The notes: generated by a model not told the origin, from the sequence alone. A stretch of DNA of 64,000 bases from Bacillota bacterium (GCA_023413135.1 JAEZQK010000037.1:38559-102558); one strand, 5' to 3'. Shown: positions 15,759 through 24,884, counted from the first letter of the stretch. Translations and numbers: made by a program.

Positions 15759-15779
15759 ACCCTTGCCCTATACAGTCGT
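15743..15779. promoter_or_regulatory. Candidate BlaI operators at the blaI promoter
   Basis: GGTA-gta-TACC (15751-15761) is a dyad centred on the -10 box. A wider inverted repeat, ACGATTGT (15743-15750) with ACAGTCGT (15772-15779), matches at 7 of 8 positions. BlaI-family repressors normally control their own operon through such sites. The binding protein is inferred. Confidence 0.45.
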
Positions 15780-15799
15780 TTGTAAAGAAGGGATTATTT

Positions 15800-16162
15800 A
15801 TGGAAATCAAGCTGTTTGAATCGGAGCTGAAGGTGATGGAGGTGTTGTGGCAGGCGGGGGACCAGCCGGCGGGCCAGATCGCCAAGGTATTGGCGGGGGA
15901 TATCGGCTGGAACCGCAACACCACCTACACCGTGATCAAAAAGTGCATCGAGAAGGGCGCGATCCGCCGCAGTGAGCCGAACTTTATGTGCCACGCGCTG
16001 ATCGGCCGGGAAGAAGTGCAGCGCAAAGAGGCGGAAGAGTTGAAAAACAGGATGTTTGCCGGCTCCACCGACCAGATGTTTGCGGCCATGGTTGGCGGAA
16101 AGAAGCTGGACCGTGAGGAGATTGCGCGGCTGCGCCGGCTGATAGAGGAGCTGGACAAATGA
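15800..16162 (+). CDS. blaI: BlaI/MecI/CopY-family winged-helix repressor
   Basis: A 120-residue repressor. The N-terminal winged helix is LFESELKVMEVLWQAGDQPAGQIAKVLAGDIGWNRNTTYTVIKKCIEKGAIRR, the classic BlaI form, with WNRNTTYTVIKK as recognition helix. The C-terminal third is the dimerisation helix pair. BlaI proteins are inactivated by cleavage when the partner M56 protease senses its signal. The frame is open from 15740 but the ATG at 15800 has a GAAGGGA site and matches the family start. It overlaps the protease gene by four bases (ATGA). No beta-lactamase or PBP gene is nearby; the neighbours are the propeller-SBP genes, which are the likely targets. Confidence 0.88.
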   Translation: MEIKLFESELKVMEVLWQAGDQPAGQIAKVLAGDIGWNRNTTYTVIKKCIEKGAIRRSEPNFMCHALIGREEVQRKEAEELKNRMFAGSTDQMFAAMVGGKKLDREEIARLRRLIEELDK

Positions 16163-17388
16163 GTTTCCTGGAAATGAGCCTGATGGGCAGCGCCATGGTC
16201 CTGTGCATCCTGCTCCTGCGGCATTTGACCCGGGGGCGGCTGCCCGCTGCCGTCCTTTCCGCCATGTGGGCGGCGGCCAACCTTCGGCTGCTTGTGCCCT
16301 TAGAAATCCCCTCCGCTCTGAGCATTGTGGGCCTTGTAAGGCAGGCCGGGCAGATATCGTCTGTGACTCTGCCCGCCCGGCCTGTGCCAAACCTTGCGCC
16401 ATTATCGCCGCTTACTTTTGTTTGGCTGTGTGGCGCGGCGCTTTGCGGGCTCTTTTTCCTGCTCACAAACTTTCGGCAGCGGCGTGCGCTGAAGATGGCG
16501 TTACCCGCATCCATGACGGAGGAAATAAAAACGGCACTGGCAGCGCAGCATCTTTCCCGGACAGTCGCCCTATACACGTCCGACAGGATTGCATCCCCGC
16601 TGACCTATGGAATATGGAAGCCCAGAATCGTATTGCCCAGCCATATGGCGCTTACAGGGGACGAAATGAGCTTTGTCATGGCTCATGAATGCGCCCATAT
16701 CAAAAGGCACGACGCGGCCAAGAAATATATTCTTCTGGCTGCCGTGTGCCTGCACTGGTTCAATCCTTTGATTTGGCTTATGGCGGCTGCGTGCAGGCGG
16801 GATATGGAAATAAATTGCGACCGCCAGGTTTTGAAAACATACGGGCCTCATATGCGCGCATCTTATGCCAGGACACTTCTTGGCTTGGAGGAGCGCAAGC
16901 GCTTTTGCGGCGTATTGATGGAATGCTTAAGCAGTGGCCCGCTGGAGGAGCGCGTACGCTCCATTATGGCGGGCAGAAAGACCACCGTGGCAGGCATGCT
17001 GGCAGCAGTAATGGTATTTGTCTGCGCATCCGCCGTGTTTGCCACATCGCCCGGGGCGCAGGCGACTGTCACTGCAAGCACTGTCTGGCTGTCGTCCGCA
17101 CCGCTTGTAGCTTTTGATGCAAGACAGGTGCAATCATCAGAGGCCTCTGTTTATGTATGGAACGGCGGTGTGCTTGCATCTGGACAGCAGGGAGTGGAGC
17201 TGGCAGCCCCTGTTGTTGCTGTAAGCGAGTGGCTTCCCGCCAGCATGCTTGCGAAAACCGCCGCTTCCGTTTCGATAAAATATGTCGGCGCAACAGATGT
17301 ATCGAATGAGTATGCAACTGTCACCGCTGCTCCGGTACCTGTTTACAGCACGGCCTATATCATCCAAGATAGGGGTATATCACCTTGA
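16159..17388 (+). CDS. BlaR1-type M56 membrane metalloprotease with short, non-PBP sensor
   Basis: A 409-residue sensor protease. Hydrophobic segments occur near residues 5-20, 35-60, 85-105, 190-210 and 280-300. The zinc-protease motif HECAH (176-180) is followed by CRRDMEINCDRQVLK, which supplies the third ligand region, and YARTLL as in BlaR1/MecR1. The segment after the last helix is only about 110 residues (from ATSPGAQATVTAS) and has no SxxK or other penicillin-binding motifs, so it should not sense beta-lactams the way BlaR1 does. It presumably detects an extracellular signal and releases BlaI repression. A piece of this gene reappears at 19963-20021. Confidence 0.85.
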   Translation: MSFLEMSLMGSAMVLCILLLRHLTRGRLPAAVLSAMWAAANLRLLVPLEIPSALSIVGLVRQAGQISSVTLPARPVPNLAPLSPLTFVWLCGAALCGLFFLLTNFRQRRALKMALPASMTEEIKTALAAQHLSRTVALYTSDRIASPLTYGIWKPRIVLPSHMALTGDEMSFVMAHECAHIKRHDAAKKYILLAAVCLHWFNPLIWLMAAACRRDMEINCDRQVLKTYGPHMRASYARTLLGLEERKRFCGVLMECLSSGPLEERVRSIMAGRKTTVAGMLAAVMVFVCASAVFATSPGAQATVTASTVWLSSAPLVAFDARQVQSSEASVYVWNGGVLASGQQGVELAAPVVAVSEWLPASMLAKTAASVSIKYVGATDVSNEYATVTAAPVPVYSTAYIIQDRGISP

Positions 17389-17392
17389 TTCC

Positions 17393-17428
17393 TCCATTAT
17401 GTGATGCCGCATAAATGGAATATTTTTT
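17393..17428 (+). terminator. Possible terminator after blaR1
   Basis: TCCATTATG (17393-17401) pairs with CATAAATGGA (17410-17419) with one bulge, followed by six T at 17423-17428. Confidence 0.5.
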
Positions 17429-17458
17429 GACGAATGTTTTACAAATCCGCGAGAACAA

Positions 17459-17486
17459 TTGACGCTCAAAACGCGTCTGATAGCGT
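17459..17486 (+). promoter_or_regulatory. Candidate promoter of propeller-SBP gene 2
   Basis: TTGACG (17459-17464), a 16-base spacer and TAGCGT (17481-17486) with a TG one base ahead of the -10. The alignable region before SBP3 keeps a similar arrangement (TTGCCT-16-TAACAT), which is the main support. Confidence 0.35.
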
Positions 17487-17551
17487 GGCAGCCTTTTCTA
17501 AAGGAAAGTAAGGCAAATTTGGTGATCGCCGGAAATATGGAGGAGGAACCA

Positions 17552-19885
17552 ATGAAAAAGGCAACCGGGCTATTTTGTTTTTTGCTGATACTGGTCTTAG
17601 CAGCCGGAGCGCTGGCTGCGCCGGGTGATGCGGTGCTCTTTACCGAGGAGCAGCGCACGCAGATGGGGATTCAAATGTCTTCAAACCCCGCTATGGCAGC
17701 GGTGGGGGATACCGTGTATACCTTGTGGGGCGCTGAAATCTACTCCTGGCAGCCTGGCCAGGAAAATCCTACAAAGGTAGCCTCCGGCCTGGAGTCGGGA
17801 TACTACGCCAATTATGAGGAAGCCGTGGCAGCGGTGGGTGACAAGGCGGATACGCTGATTGCGAACCTTGTCAGCGACGGGACCACACTGTATGGCCTGA
17901 ACCGCTTGAATGGCAAACTGTTCCCGCTCACCTTCCAGGATGGGAAGGCGGTGCCGGGCGCCCCGGTGCAGCTTGACTGGACCAACATGGAAAACAAGCA
18001 GGATGCCTATACGTACGTGAAGGACGTATACCGCATGCAAATCATAGGGAATAAGCTGTATGCCATGATCCGCAACAATGAGGATTGGAACAGGCCGGAA
18101 TTTGCGGCCTTTGACATGGCTACCGGCGCGAAGCAGGTGTTTGATGTTCCCTTTGCGCAGGACATAGCGCCTTACAAGGATGGAAAGCTTCTTGTGAAGG
18201 TCTATGATATGGAAAAGGCCTACCAGGAGGGTCAGAAGGAGCCCGCCAAGCCCACCGTGGCGGTGTTTGATCCGGCGGATGGCAGCCTCAAGGAAGCCGG
18301 GCATTTTGGCGATGCGAATGTATCTGGAATGGTTTACCAACCGGAAACAGATACGCTGTACTATACCACCAGCAGCAAGCTCATGACCATGAAAGCATTG
18401 GGCGCCGCTGCCCAGGCGGCCTTTATGCCGATTGACTATGCCGATGATATGGCGTCTGCCGCGATGCTGCCCGGCGGCCTGTATGCCATCAATACATGGT
18501 CCGGCCTGATCGTGCGCAATACCGACCCTCAGTATTTACCCACCAGCACGCTGGCTGTATATGGCGGGTGGATGGATCAGGCAACCATGGCCTTTTCATT
18601 GGAATATCCCCAGGTGCCCGTCACCTTCAACACCAACGTGTATTTTGAGGATGCCCAGGCGCTGGCCCAGGCCATGGTTTCGGGCGACAACTCCTTTGAC
18701 ATCTACTTCTTCGACATCAGCTATCAGGACTTCAGCGGCTTGATGGAAAAAGGGTATTGCATGGATTTGTCATCCTCCCCGGTGCTTTCGGCGGAGCTTG
18801 CCCAAATGTATCCTTTCCTGCAAAGCGCCGTTCAAAAAGATGGAAAGTTCTACGCATTGCCGACCATGATGTATGGAAACGGCCTGAGCATCTCCCCCAA
18901 AACATGGGAGGAGAACGGCCTGACCGACAGGATTCCCAAGAGCTATTTGGAACTGATCGATTTCATGAACTGGTGGGTGGAGGAAGGGCAGAACCAGTAC
19001 CCCAATGTGCAATTGATGCAGGGTGCCTGGGATTATGGGGAAACCATGTTCCAGATGGCGCAGGACCTGTATGTCCATCAGAGCCAGGCGAAAAATGAGG
19101 AGCTTTCCTTCGATACACCCTTGTTCCGCAAGGTCATGGAGGCTTTAGAAGGCCTGAAAACAAAAGAATTGAACGAAATGCTGCCAGACGCAATGGGTCC
19201 GGCCGGCATGTCCAGAGCAGCGGCAATAAGTATGAAGCGGGCAATGGCTTCCGGTGGTATGGACAATGCGCTGTTTATGAATTACGGAGACTGGCTGAAT
19301 GTGCAGGGCGGCAAAAGCAGCCTTCAGTATTCGAAGCCCTTGATCCTGCCCTTGGAGGAAGGAGAGTCCATTCATATCCCGGTGTACGTGCAGGGGCTGT
19401 TCATTAACCCCAACACAAAGAATCCTGAAATGGCCATAAAGTATGTGGAAAACGCGCTCACGCATATGGATCCCGCCCAGCACATCATGATGTTCCCTGA
19501 CGACAACGAGCCTGTGCCCCAGCCGAACTTCGAGCAAACTGTTCAGCAGTGGAACGACGAACTGGAGAAGGCGAAAAAGCGCCTGGAAAATGCCAAGCCG
19601 GAAGAGAAAAAGGATATGGAAACCTTAGTCCAGTCCTACGAGGACCTTCTTGCCAACAAGGACCAGTATTATTGGCAGGTGGCGGCGGAGAACATCACCC
19701 AGTACCGGGAAGCGGCGCCCCTGTGCTATGTGGCCATGCCCAATGTGCTGGATTACCGCGCCAAGGATGGCACGTCTGAAATCATGACGCTGGTGGACCG
19801 CTATCGCCAGAAGCAGATGTCCCTGGATCAGTTCATTACGGAAGCGGACAAGAAAATCCGCATGATTCTGTTGGAAAGGCAGTAA
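17552..19885 (+). CDS. Secreted propeller-SBP fusion protein 2
   Basis: A 777-residue exported protein. The signal peptide ends ALAAPGDA and has no lipobox. Residues about 30-355 hold repeated beta motifs typical of propellers (GDTVYTLWGAEIYSWQPGQ, GTTLYGLNRLNGKLFPLTF, NKLYAMIRN, KDGKLLVKVYDM, DTLYYTTSSKLMTM, GGLYAINTWSGLIVRN). Residues about 365-775 are an ABC solute-binding domain (LAVYGGWMDQATMAFSLEYP onwards; YPFLQSAVQKDGKFYALP is the hinge-type motif). A charged helical hairpin sits near 690-725. AGGAGG before the ATG at 17552 fixes the start; the frame is open upstream to 17459. It is closest to the copies at 20144 and 22602. The substrate is unknown; the nearby MalF/MalG-type permeases suggest a sugar or glycan. 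Confidence 0.8.
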   Translation: MKKATGLFCFLLILVLAAGALAAPGDAVLFTEEQRTQMGIQMSSNPAMAAVGDTVYTLWGAEIYSWQPGQENPTKVASGLESGYYANYEEAVAAVGDKADTLIANLVSDGTTLYGLNRLNGKLFPLTFQDGKAVPGAPVQLDWTNMENKQDAYTYVKDVYRMQIIGNKLYAMIRNNEDWNRPEFAAFDMATGAKQVFDVPFAQDIAPYKDGKLLVKVYDMEKAYQEGQKEPAKPTVAVFDPADGSLKEAGHFGDANVSGMVYQPETDTLYYTTSSKLMTMKALGAAAQAAFMPIDYADDMASAAMLPGGLYAINTWSGLIVRNTDPQYLPTSTLAVYGGWMDQATMAFSLEYPQVPVTFNTNVYFEDAQALAQAMVSGDNSFDIYFFDISYQDFSGLMEKGYCMDLSSSPVLSAELAQMYPFLQSAVQKDGKFYALPTMMYGNGLSISPKTWEENGLTDRIPKSYLELIDFMNWWVEEGQNQYPNVQLMQGAWDYGETMFQMAQDLYVHQSQAKNEELSFDTPLFRKVMEALEGLKTKELNEMLPDAMGPAGMSRAAAISMKRAMASGGMDNALFMNYGDWLNVQGGKSSLQYSKPLILPLEEGESIHIPVYVQGLFINPNTKNPEMAIKYVENALTHMDPAQHIMMFPDDNEPVPQPNFEQTVQQWNDELEKAKKRLENAKPEEKKDMETLVQSYEDLLANKDQYYWQVAAENITQYREAAPLCYVAMPNVLDYRAKDGTSEIMTLVDRYRQKQMSLDQFITEADKKIRMILLERQ

Positions 19886-19897
19886 GCATCATCAAAA

Positions 19898-19937
19898 GCC
19901 GGCCGCGCCCCGGGATCGATGCCTGGGGCGCGCCGGC
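19898..19937 (+). terminator. GC-rich intercistronic hairpin after SBP2
   Basis: GCCGGCCGCGCCCC (19898-19911) pairs with GGGGCGCGCCGGC (19925-19937) with one bulge. No T-run follows. The next 20 or so bases match the ribosome-site region of the permease gene at 24936-24957, so this looks like a relic of the original SBP-permease junction. It may still limit read-through or protect the 3' end of the mRNA. Confidence 0.55.
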
Positions 19938-19962
19938 CGCCAAGGGAAGGGGGGAACAAGTG

Positions 19963-20021
19963 ATTGTGTTTGCCTTCGCTCCGCCGTGTTTACCACATCG
20001 CCCAAGGCGCATGCGACTGTC
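19963..20021 (+). pseudogene. Duplicated fragment of the blaR1-type gene
   Basis: These 59 bases align with 17011-17070 inside the M56 protease gene with eight mismatches and one deleted base. The deletion breaks the frame. The sequence then jumps directly to a region matching the DNA just upstream of SBP2 (17424 onward), so about 350 bases of the original are missing. It is a non-functional scar of the tandem duplication that made SBP3. Confidence 0.8.
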
Positions 20022-20054
20022 TTTGACAAATCTTTTACAAATCAACGGGAATAT

Positions 20055-20082
20055 TTGCCTCCCACAAAGCGTCTGATAACAT
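20055..20082 (+). promoter_or_regulatory. Candidate promoter of propeller-SBP gene 3
   Basis: TTGCCT (20055-20060), a 16-base spacer and TAACAT (20077-20082), with an extended -10 TG. It is homologous to the region before SBP2. An adjacent near-direct repeat, TTTGACAAATC then TTTTACAAATC (20022-20043), is of unknown meaning. Confidence 0.35.
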
Positions 20083-20143
20083 GGCAGCCCTTTCCAAAAA
20101 AGGAAAGAGGATCAGAAATTGCGGAAATAGGGAGGAGCAACCC

Positions 20144-22462
20144 ATGAAAAAGGCAACCGCTTTATTAAGCTTTTTAGCAATCCTGGTTATCGCCGTTGGG
20201 GCGCTGGCAGCACCGGGAGATGCGATGCTTTTTACCGAGGAGCAGCGCAATGAGTTGGGGATTGAAATATATTCTTCTCCCACTCTGGCGGCGGTAGGAG
20301 AAACACTTTACACATTGTGGGGCCCCGAAATCTATTCCTGGCAGCCCGGCCAGGAAAAGCCCGTAAAGGTGGCTTCCGGCCTGGATACCGGCTACTATGC
20401 CACCTATGAGGATGCCGTAAGGCAGATGGGCGACAAGGCGGATACGGTGATCGCCGGCTTGGTCAGCGACGGGAATACGCTGTATGGCCTGAACCGCTTG
20501 AATGGCAAGCTGTTCCCCCTCATCTTTCAGGATGAAAAAGCGGTATTGGGCACCCCGGTGCAATTGGACTGGTCCAACATGGAGCAGACGCAGGACGGCT
20601 ATACATATATGCGGGATGCATACCGCTTGTGCATTTCGGGTAACAAGCTCTTTGCCCTGATCCGCAACGATCAGGACTATTACAAGCCGGAATTCGCATC
20701 CTTTGACCTTCAAACAGGCACGAAGCAGGTTTTGGATGCGCCCTTCGTGCTGGATATGACGCCTTATAAGGACGGAAAGCTCCTGGTAAAGGTTTATGAT
20801 ATCGAAAACGCCTACAAGTTCAATGACTTCGGAAACGGCCGGCGGGAACCTGCCAAGCCTACCGTGGCGGTATTCGACCCGGCCGACGGCAGCCTCAAGG
20901 AGGCTGGAAGCTTTGGTGACGCAAACGTGTTTGGCATCGCTTACGAACCGGAAACAGATACGCTATATTATACCACCATCAGCAAACTGATGGCTATGAA
21001 AGCCCTCGGCGCCGCCACCCAGGCAGCCTATATGCCGGTGGACTATGCCGACGATGCACCCGCGGCGATGCTGCCGGGTGGCCTGTATGCCATCAACACC
21101 TGGAATGGTTTGATCGTACGCAATACCGACCCTGAGTACATGCCCACCAGTTCTCTGTCTATTTATGGCGGATATATGGATAATGCCGCCATGTCCTTTT
21201 CTATAAGATATCCCCAGGTGCCCGTGACCTTTAACCAAAGCGTATATTTTGAAAATACGCAGGCGCTTGCTCAGGCCATGGTTTCCGGTGACAATTCCTT
21301 TGATATCTATAACTTTGACATCAGCTATCAGGACTTCAACAGCTTGATGGAAAAAGGGTATTGCTTGGATTTATCATCCTCTCCGGTGCTTGCGGCGGAG
21401 CTTGCGAAAATATATCCTTTCCTGCAAAGTTCCATCCAGCGGGACGGCAAGTTCTATGCCCTGCCTACAAACATGTATGGCTATGGCCTGAGCATTTCGC
21501 CCAAAGCATGGGAGTCAAGCGGCCTTAACGACAGGATTCCCAAGAGCTTTATGGATTTGATCGATTTTATGAACTGGTGGGCGGATGAAGGATCCATACA
21601 GCACCCCAATGTACAGCTGATGGCTGATGTGATGGATTATGGCGAAACCATGTTCCAGCTGGCGATGGACCTGTATTTCCACCAAAGCCAGGCGAAGAAC
21701 GAGGAGCTTTCCTTTGATACACCATTGTTCCGCAAAATCATGGGGGCCTTGGAAAAACTGAAAACGAAAGAATTGAACGAAATGCTGCCCTCTAATTTTG
21801 ATGAATCCATGGCCAGAATGAGAATGGCCAGCGGGGAGGGCGAGGCCCTTTTCATGAATTACGGCGACTGGCTGAACGTGCAGGGCGGCAGAAGCAGCCT
21901 GGAGTACTCGAGGCCTTTGATGCTGCCTCTGGAGGAGGGCGAATCCTTCCATATCCCGGTGTATGTGCAGGTGCTGTTCATTAACCCCAACACGAAGAAC
22001 CCGGATATGGCGCTCAAGTATATTGAAAACGCGCTGGAGAACATGGACCCCTCCCAGCACATCATGATATTCCCCGACGACAACGAGCCTGTGCCCCAGA
22101 AGAACTTTGACAAGACCCTGGAGAGGTGGGCCGAGGAGTTGGAGAAATTGAAAAAGCAGCTGGAGACTGCCAAGCCGGAGCAAAAGAAGGATATCGAAAC
22201 CATGATCCAAACCTATGAGGAGATTATAGCCAACAAGGACCTGTATGCCTGGCAGGTGGCGGCGGAGAATATCGCCCAATATCGGGAGATTGCGCCGCAA
22301 TGCTATGTGGCTGTGCCCAACGTGCTGGATTACCGTACCAAGGAAGGCACATCGGAGGTCATGACGCTGGTGGACCGCTATCGTCAGAAACAGATGTCCC
22401 TGGACCAGTTCATTCGGGAGGCGGATCAAAAGATCCGAATGATCCTTCTGGAACGACAATAA
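20144..22462 (+). CDS. Secreted propeller-SBP fusion protein 3
   Basis: A 772-residue paralogue of SBP2 with the same layout: signal peptide ending ALAAPGDA without lipobox, propeller-like region to about residue 355 (GETLYTLWGPEIYSWQPGQ, NTLYGLNRLNGKLFPL, DTLYYTTISKLMAM, GGLYAINTWNGLIVRN), then the solute-binding domain with YPFLQSSIQRDGKFYALP. The charged helical hairpin KTLERWAEELEKLKKQLE lies before the last conserved block, ending VDRYRQKQMSLDQF. GGAGG eight bases ahead of the ATG at 20144 fixes the start. It lies directly after the blaR1 scar and is therefore the recent duplicate of SBP2. Confidence 0.8.
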   Translation: MKKATALLSFLAILVIAVGALAAPGDAMLFTEEQRNELGIEIYSSPTLAAVGETLYTLWGPEIYSWQPGQEKPVKVASGLDTGYYATYEDAVRQMGDKADTVIAGLVSDGNTLYGLNRLNGKLFPLIFQDEKAVLGTPVQLDWSNMEQTQDGYTYMRDAYRLCISGNKLFALIRNDQDYYKPEFASFDLQTGTKQVLDAPFVLDMTPYKDGKLLVKVYDIENAYKFNDFGNGRREPAKPTVAVFDPADGSLKEAGSFGDANVFGIAYEPETDTLYYTTISKLMAMKALGAATQAAYMPVDYADDAPAAMLPGGLYAINTWNGLIVRNTDPEYMPTSSLSIYGGYMDNAAMSFSIRYPQVPVTFNQSVYFENTQALAQAMVSGDNSFDIYNFDISYQDFNSLMEKGYCLDLSSSPVLAAELAKIYPFLQSSIQRDGKFYALPTNMYGYGLSISPKAWESSGLNDRIPKSFMDLIDFMNWWADEGSIQHPNVQLMADVMDYGETMFQLAMDLYFHQSQAKNEELSFDTPLFRKIMGALEKLKTKELNEMLPSNFDESMARMRMASGEGEALFMNYGDWLNVQGGRSSLEYSRPLMLPLEEGESFHIPVYVQVLFINPNTKNPDMALKYIENALENMDPSQHIMIFPDDNEPVPQKNFDKTLERWAEELEKLKKQLETAKPEQKKDIETMIQTYEEIIANKDLYAWQVAAENIAQYREIAPQCYVAVPNVLDYRTKEGTSEVMTLVDRYRQKQMSLDQFIREADQKIRMILLERQ

Positions 22463-22601
22463 TCATGGCATGGGGAAACCGTCTTGGGCAAGGCCCAGGG
22501 CGGGTGCCCTGCGCCGGTATTGAGGGCACAAAAATTCTATTCCGCCCAGATATTACGCAAATGAAAAGAAGTATCAAAAATATGGAGGATACCGCATTAT
22601 T

Positions 22602-24884
22602 ATGAAGAAGGCGACCGCACTATTCTGCCTGCTTTTGATCATGATTTCGATGATGCCGGCAGCCACGGCAGCGCCGGAGGATAAACTTCTCTTTACCGAG
22701 GAACAGCTTTCTGAGTTGCAGGTTCAACGTTATTCCGATCCCACCATGGCGGCGATAGGAGATACGCTGTATTCGCTTTGGGGTTCCAAAATTTTTTCAT
22801 GGAAGGCCGGCCAGGAGACTCCTGATGCGGTGGCATCCGGCCTGGAGCCCAACATATATGAAAGCTATGCGGAAGCACAGGAATTGGCTGATGATGCGGA
22901 AGCGGTGATCGCCTACCTGGTCAGTGACGGAACTACGCTCTATGGTTTAAACCGTTTGAATGGCAAGCTGTTCCCTATCACATTCGAGTCTGACAAATTG
23001 ATATTGGGTACGCCGGTGCAGCTCGATTGGTCTGATATGGAGTATAAAGGCAACTCGATCATATATTCCAAGATGACCGAACGTCTGTATATTGTTGAAA
23101 ACAGGCTTTACATTATCGTACGGTCCGCAGGGAAAATGTACAATCCGGAATTTGTATCCTTTGACCTGGCCACAGGGGAAAAGCAAGTTTTGAATGTTCC
23201 GCTTGTTCAGGATATGACACCGTATAAGGATGGTAAGCTCCTGCTGAAGGTGTGTGACATGGACAACGCCTATAAGGAGGGCAAGTTGGATTCCATCAAG
23301 CCCGCCGTGGCGATTTTTGATCCGGCGGACGGCAGCTGCAGGGAAGCCGGAGTCATTGTTGATGCAGCTGTTTACGGGATGGTCTATCACAAGGAGACGG
23401 ATTCGCTGTTCTATGCCACCAGCGACAAACTTATGTGCATGAAATCTTTCGGCACCGCCACTCAGGTGGCATCCATCCCCGCGAATTTTCCCGATTATAC
23501 ATCGCCCGCGTTGATGCTGCCCGGCGGGATCTACGCCATCGCCACCTGCAGCGGCCTGGTCATGCGTGGTACCGGCGCCCAGTATACGCCGCCCGGCTCG
23601 CTTTCCATCTATGGTGGATGTACGGATTCTGCAACCTTGGCCTTTATGGAGAAATATCCCGAAGTACCTGTCGTTTTCAGCGAAGATTTGTTTTTTGAAA
23701 ATGATCAGGCGTTGGCTCAGGCCATGATCACCGGCGATCATTCCTTTGATGTCTATAACCTGGACATCAGCTATCAGGATTTTGTAAGCCTGATGGAAAA
23801 AGGATATTGCATGGATTTGTCCTCCTCACCTGTGCTTGCGGCGGAGCTTGCCAGAATGTATCCCTTTTTGCAAAGCGCCATCTCACGGGACGGCAAGTTC
23901 TATGCCTTGCCAATCATCATAAATGGATATGGCCTGAGCATTGTCCCCAAGACGTGGGAAGAAAGCGGCTTGACCAGCAGGATGCCGGGTAGCTTCCTGG
24001 AATTGATTGATTTCATGAACTGGTGGGCGGAAGAAGGTCATATCCAGCATCCGGAAATTCAGCTCATGGAGGATGTGACGGATTTTAGAAAGACTATGTT
24101 CCAGATGGCGCTGGATCTGTATGTTCATCAGAGCCAGGCGAATCATGAGGAGTTATCCTTTGACACGCCTTTGTTCCGAACAATCATGCAGGCATTGGAA
24201 GGCCTGAAAGCGGAGGAATTGAACAATATAATGCCCTCTGATCCGGAGAAATCGATGAATACAGCCGGCCTGTTCAGGAATTACGGCGACTGGCTGAAAG
24301 TTCAGGGCGGGCTCCGAAGCCTGATGACGTCAAAGCCTTTAATGCTGCCCATACAAAGCGGCGGGCCTGTATATATCCCGGTAAATGTGCAGGTGCTGTT
24401 CATCAATCCCAATACAAAGAATCCGGATACGGCTTTGAAGTATCTTGAGAGCGCATTGGAGTATATGGATCCCGCTCAGCACATCATGATGTTCCCAGAT
24501 GACAACGAACCTGTGCCGCAGGAAAACTTTGAGCAGACCGTACAGCAATGGACCGTTGAATTGGAGAGTGAGAAGAAGCGTTTGGAGACCGCCAAGCCGG
24601 AAGAGAAAAAGGATATCGAGACCTCGATCCAAACGTATGAGGAGCTCCTGGCCCAAAAGGATATGCATTATTGGCTGGTGGCACCGGAGAACATCTCCCA
24701 GTACCGGCAGGTGGCGCCGCAATGCTATGTGGCTATGCCCAATGTGCTGGATTACCGCGCCCAGGAAGGCACGTCTGAAATCATGACGCTGGTGGACCGC
24801 TATCGCCAGAAGCAGATGTCCCTGGACCAGTTCATTGCGGAAGTGGATCAGAAGATCCGCATGATCACGCTGGAGCGGCAGTAA
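22602..24884 (+). CDS. Secreted propeller-SBP fusion protein 4
   Basis: A 760-residue paralogue with signal peptide ending PAATAAPED and no lipobox. The propeller-like part again spans about 30-350 (GDTLYSLWGSKIFSWKAGQ, GTTLYGLNRLNGKLFPITF), and the binding domain has YPFLQSAISRDGKFYALP. Compared with SBP2 and SBP3 the sugar-facing loops differ (for example ALPIIINGYG for ALPTMMYGNG), and a stretch after LNEML/LNNIM is shortened, so ligand preference may differ. The GGAGG site is about 13 bases from the ATG, a longer gap than usual, suggesting weaker translation. It is the copy directly upstream of the permease genes. Confidence 0.8.
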   Translation: MKKATALFCLLLIMISMMPAATAAPEDKLLFTEEQLSELQVQRYSDPTMAAIGDTLYSLWGSKIFSWKAGQETPDAVASGLEPNIYESYAEAQELADDAEAVIAYLVSDGTTLYGLNRLNGKLFPITFESDKLILGTPVQLDWSDMEYKGNSIIYSKMTERLYIVENRLYIIVRSAGKMYNPEFVSFDLATGEKQVLNVPLVQDMTPYKDGKLLLKVCDMDNAYKEGKLDSIKPAVAIFDPADGSCREAGVIVDAAVYGMVYHKETDSLFYATSDKLMCMKSFGTATQVASIPANFPDYTSPALMLPGGIYAIATCSGLVMRGTGAQYTPPGSLSIYGGCTDSATLAFMEKYPEVPVVFSEDLFFENDQALAQAMITGDHSFDVYNLDISYQDFVSLMEKGYCMDLSSSPVLAAELARMYPFLQSAISRDGKFYALPIIINGYGLSIVPKTWEESGLTSRMPGSFLELIDFMNWWAEEGHIQHPEIQLMEDVTDFRKTMFQMALDLYVHQSQANHEELSFDTPLFRTIMQALEGLKAEELNNIMPSDPEKSMNTAGLFRNYGDWLKVQGGLRSLMTSKPLMLPIQSGGPVYIPVNVQVLFINPNTKNPDTALKYLESALEYMDPAQHIMMFPDDNEPVPQENFEQTVQQWTVELESEKKRLETAKPEEKKDIETSIQTYEELLAQKDMHYWLVAPENISQYRQVAPQCYVAMPNVLDYRAQEGTSEIMTLVDRYRQKQMSLDQFIAEVDQKIRMITLERQ

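Noticed and set aside
16159..17388. Beta-lactam resistance locus
   Set aside because: The sensor has no penicillin-binding motifs and no beta-lactamase or PBP gene is adjacent.
17424..17445. ATGTTTTACAAAT upstream of SBP2 as a BlaI operator
   Set aside because: The half-sites are in the wrong relation to known BlaI/CopY palindromes, and the string is better explained as part of a near-direct repeat shared with the SBP3 upstream region.
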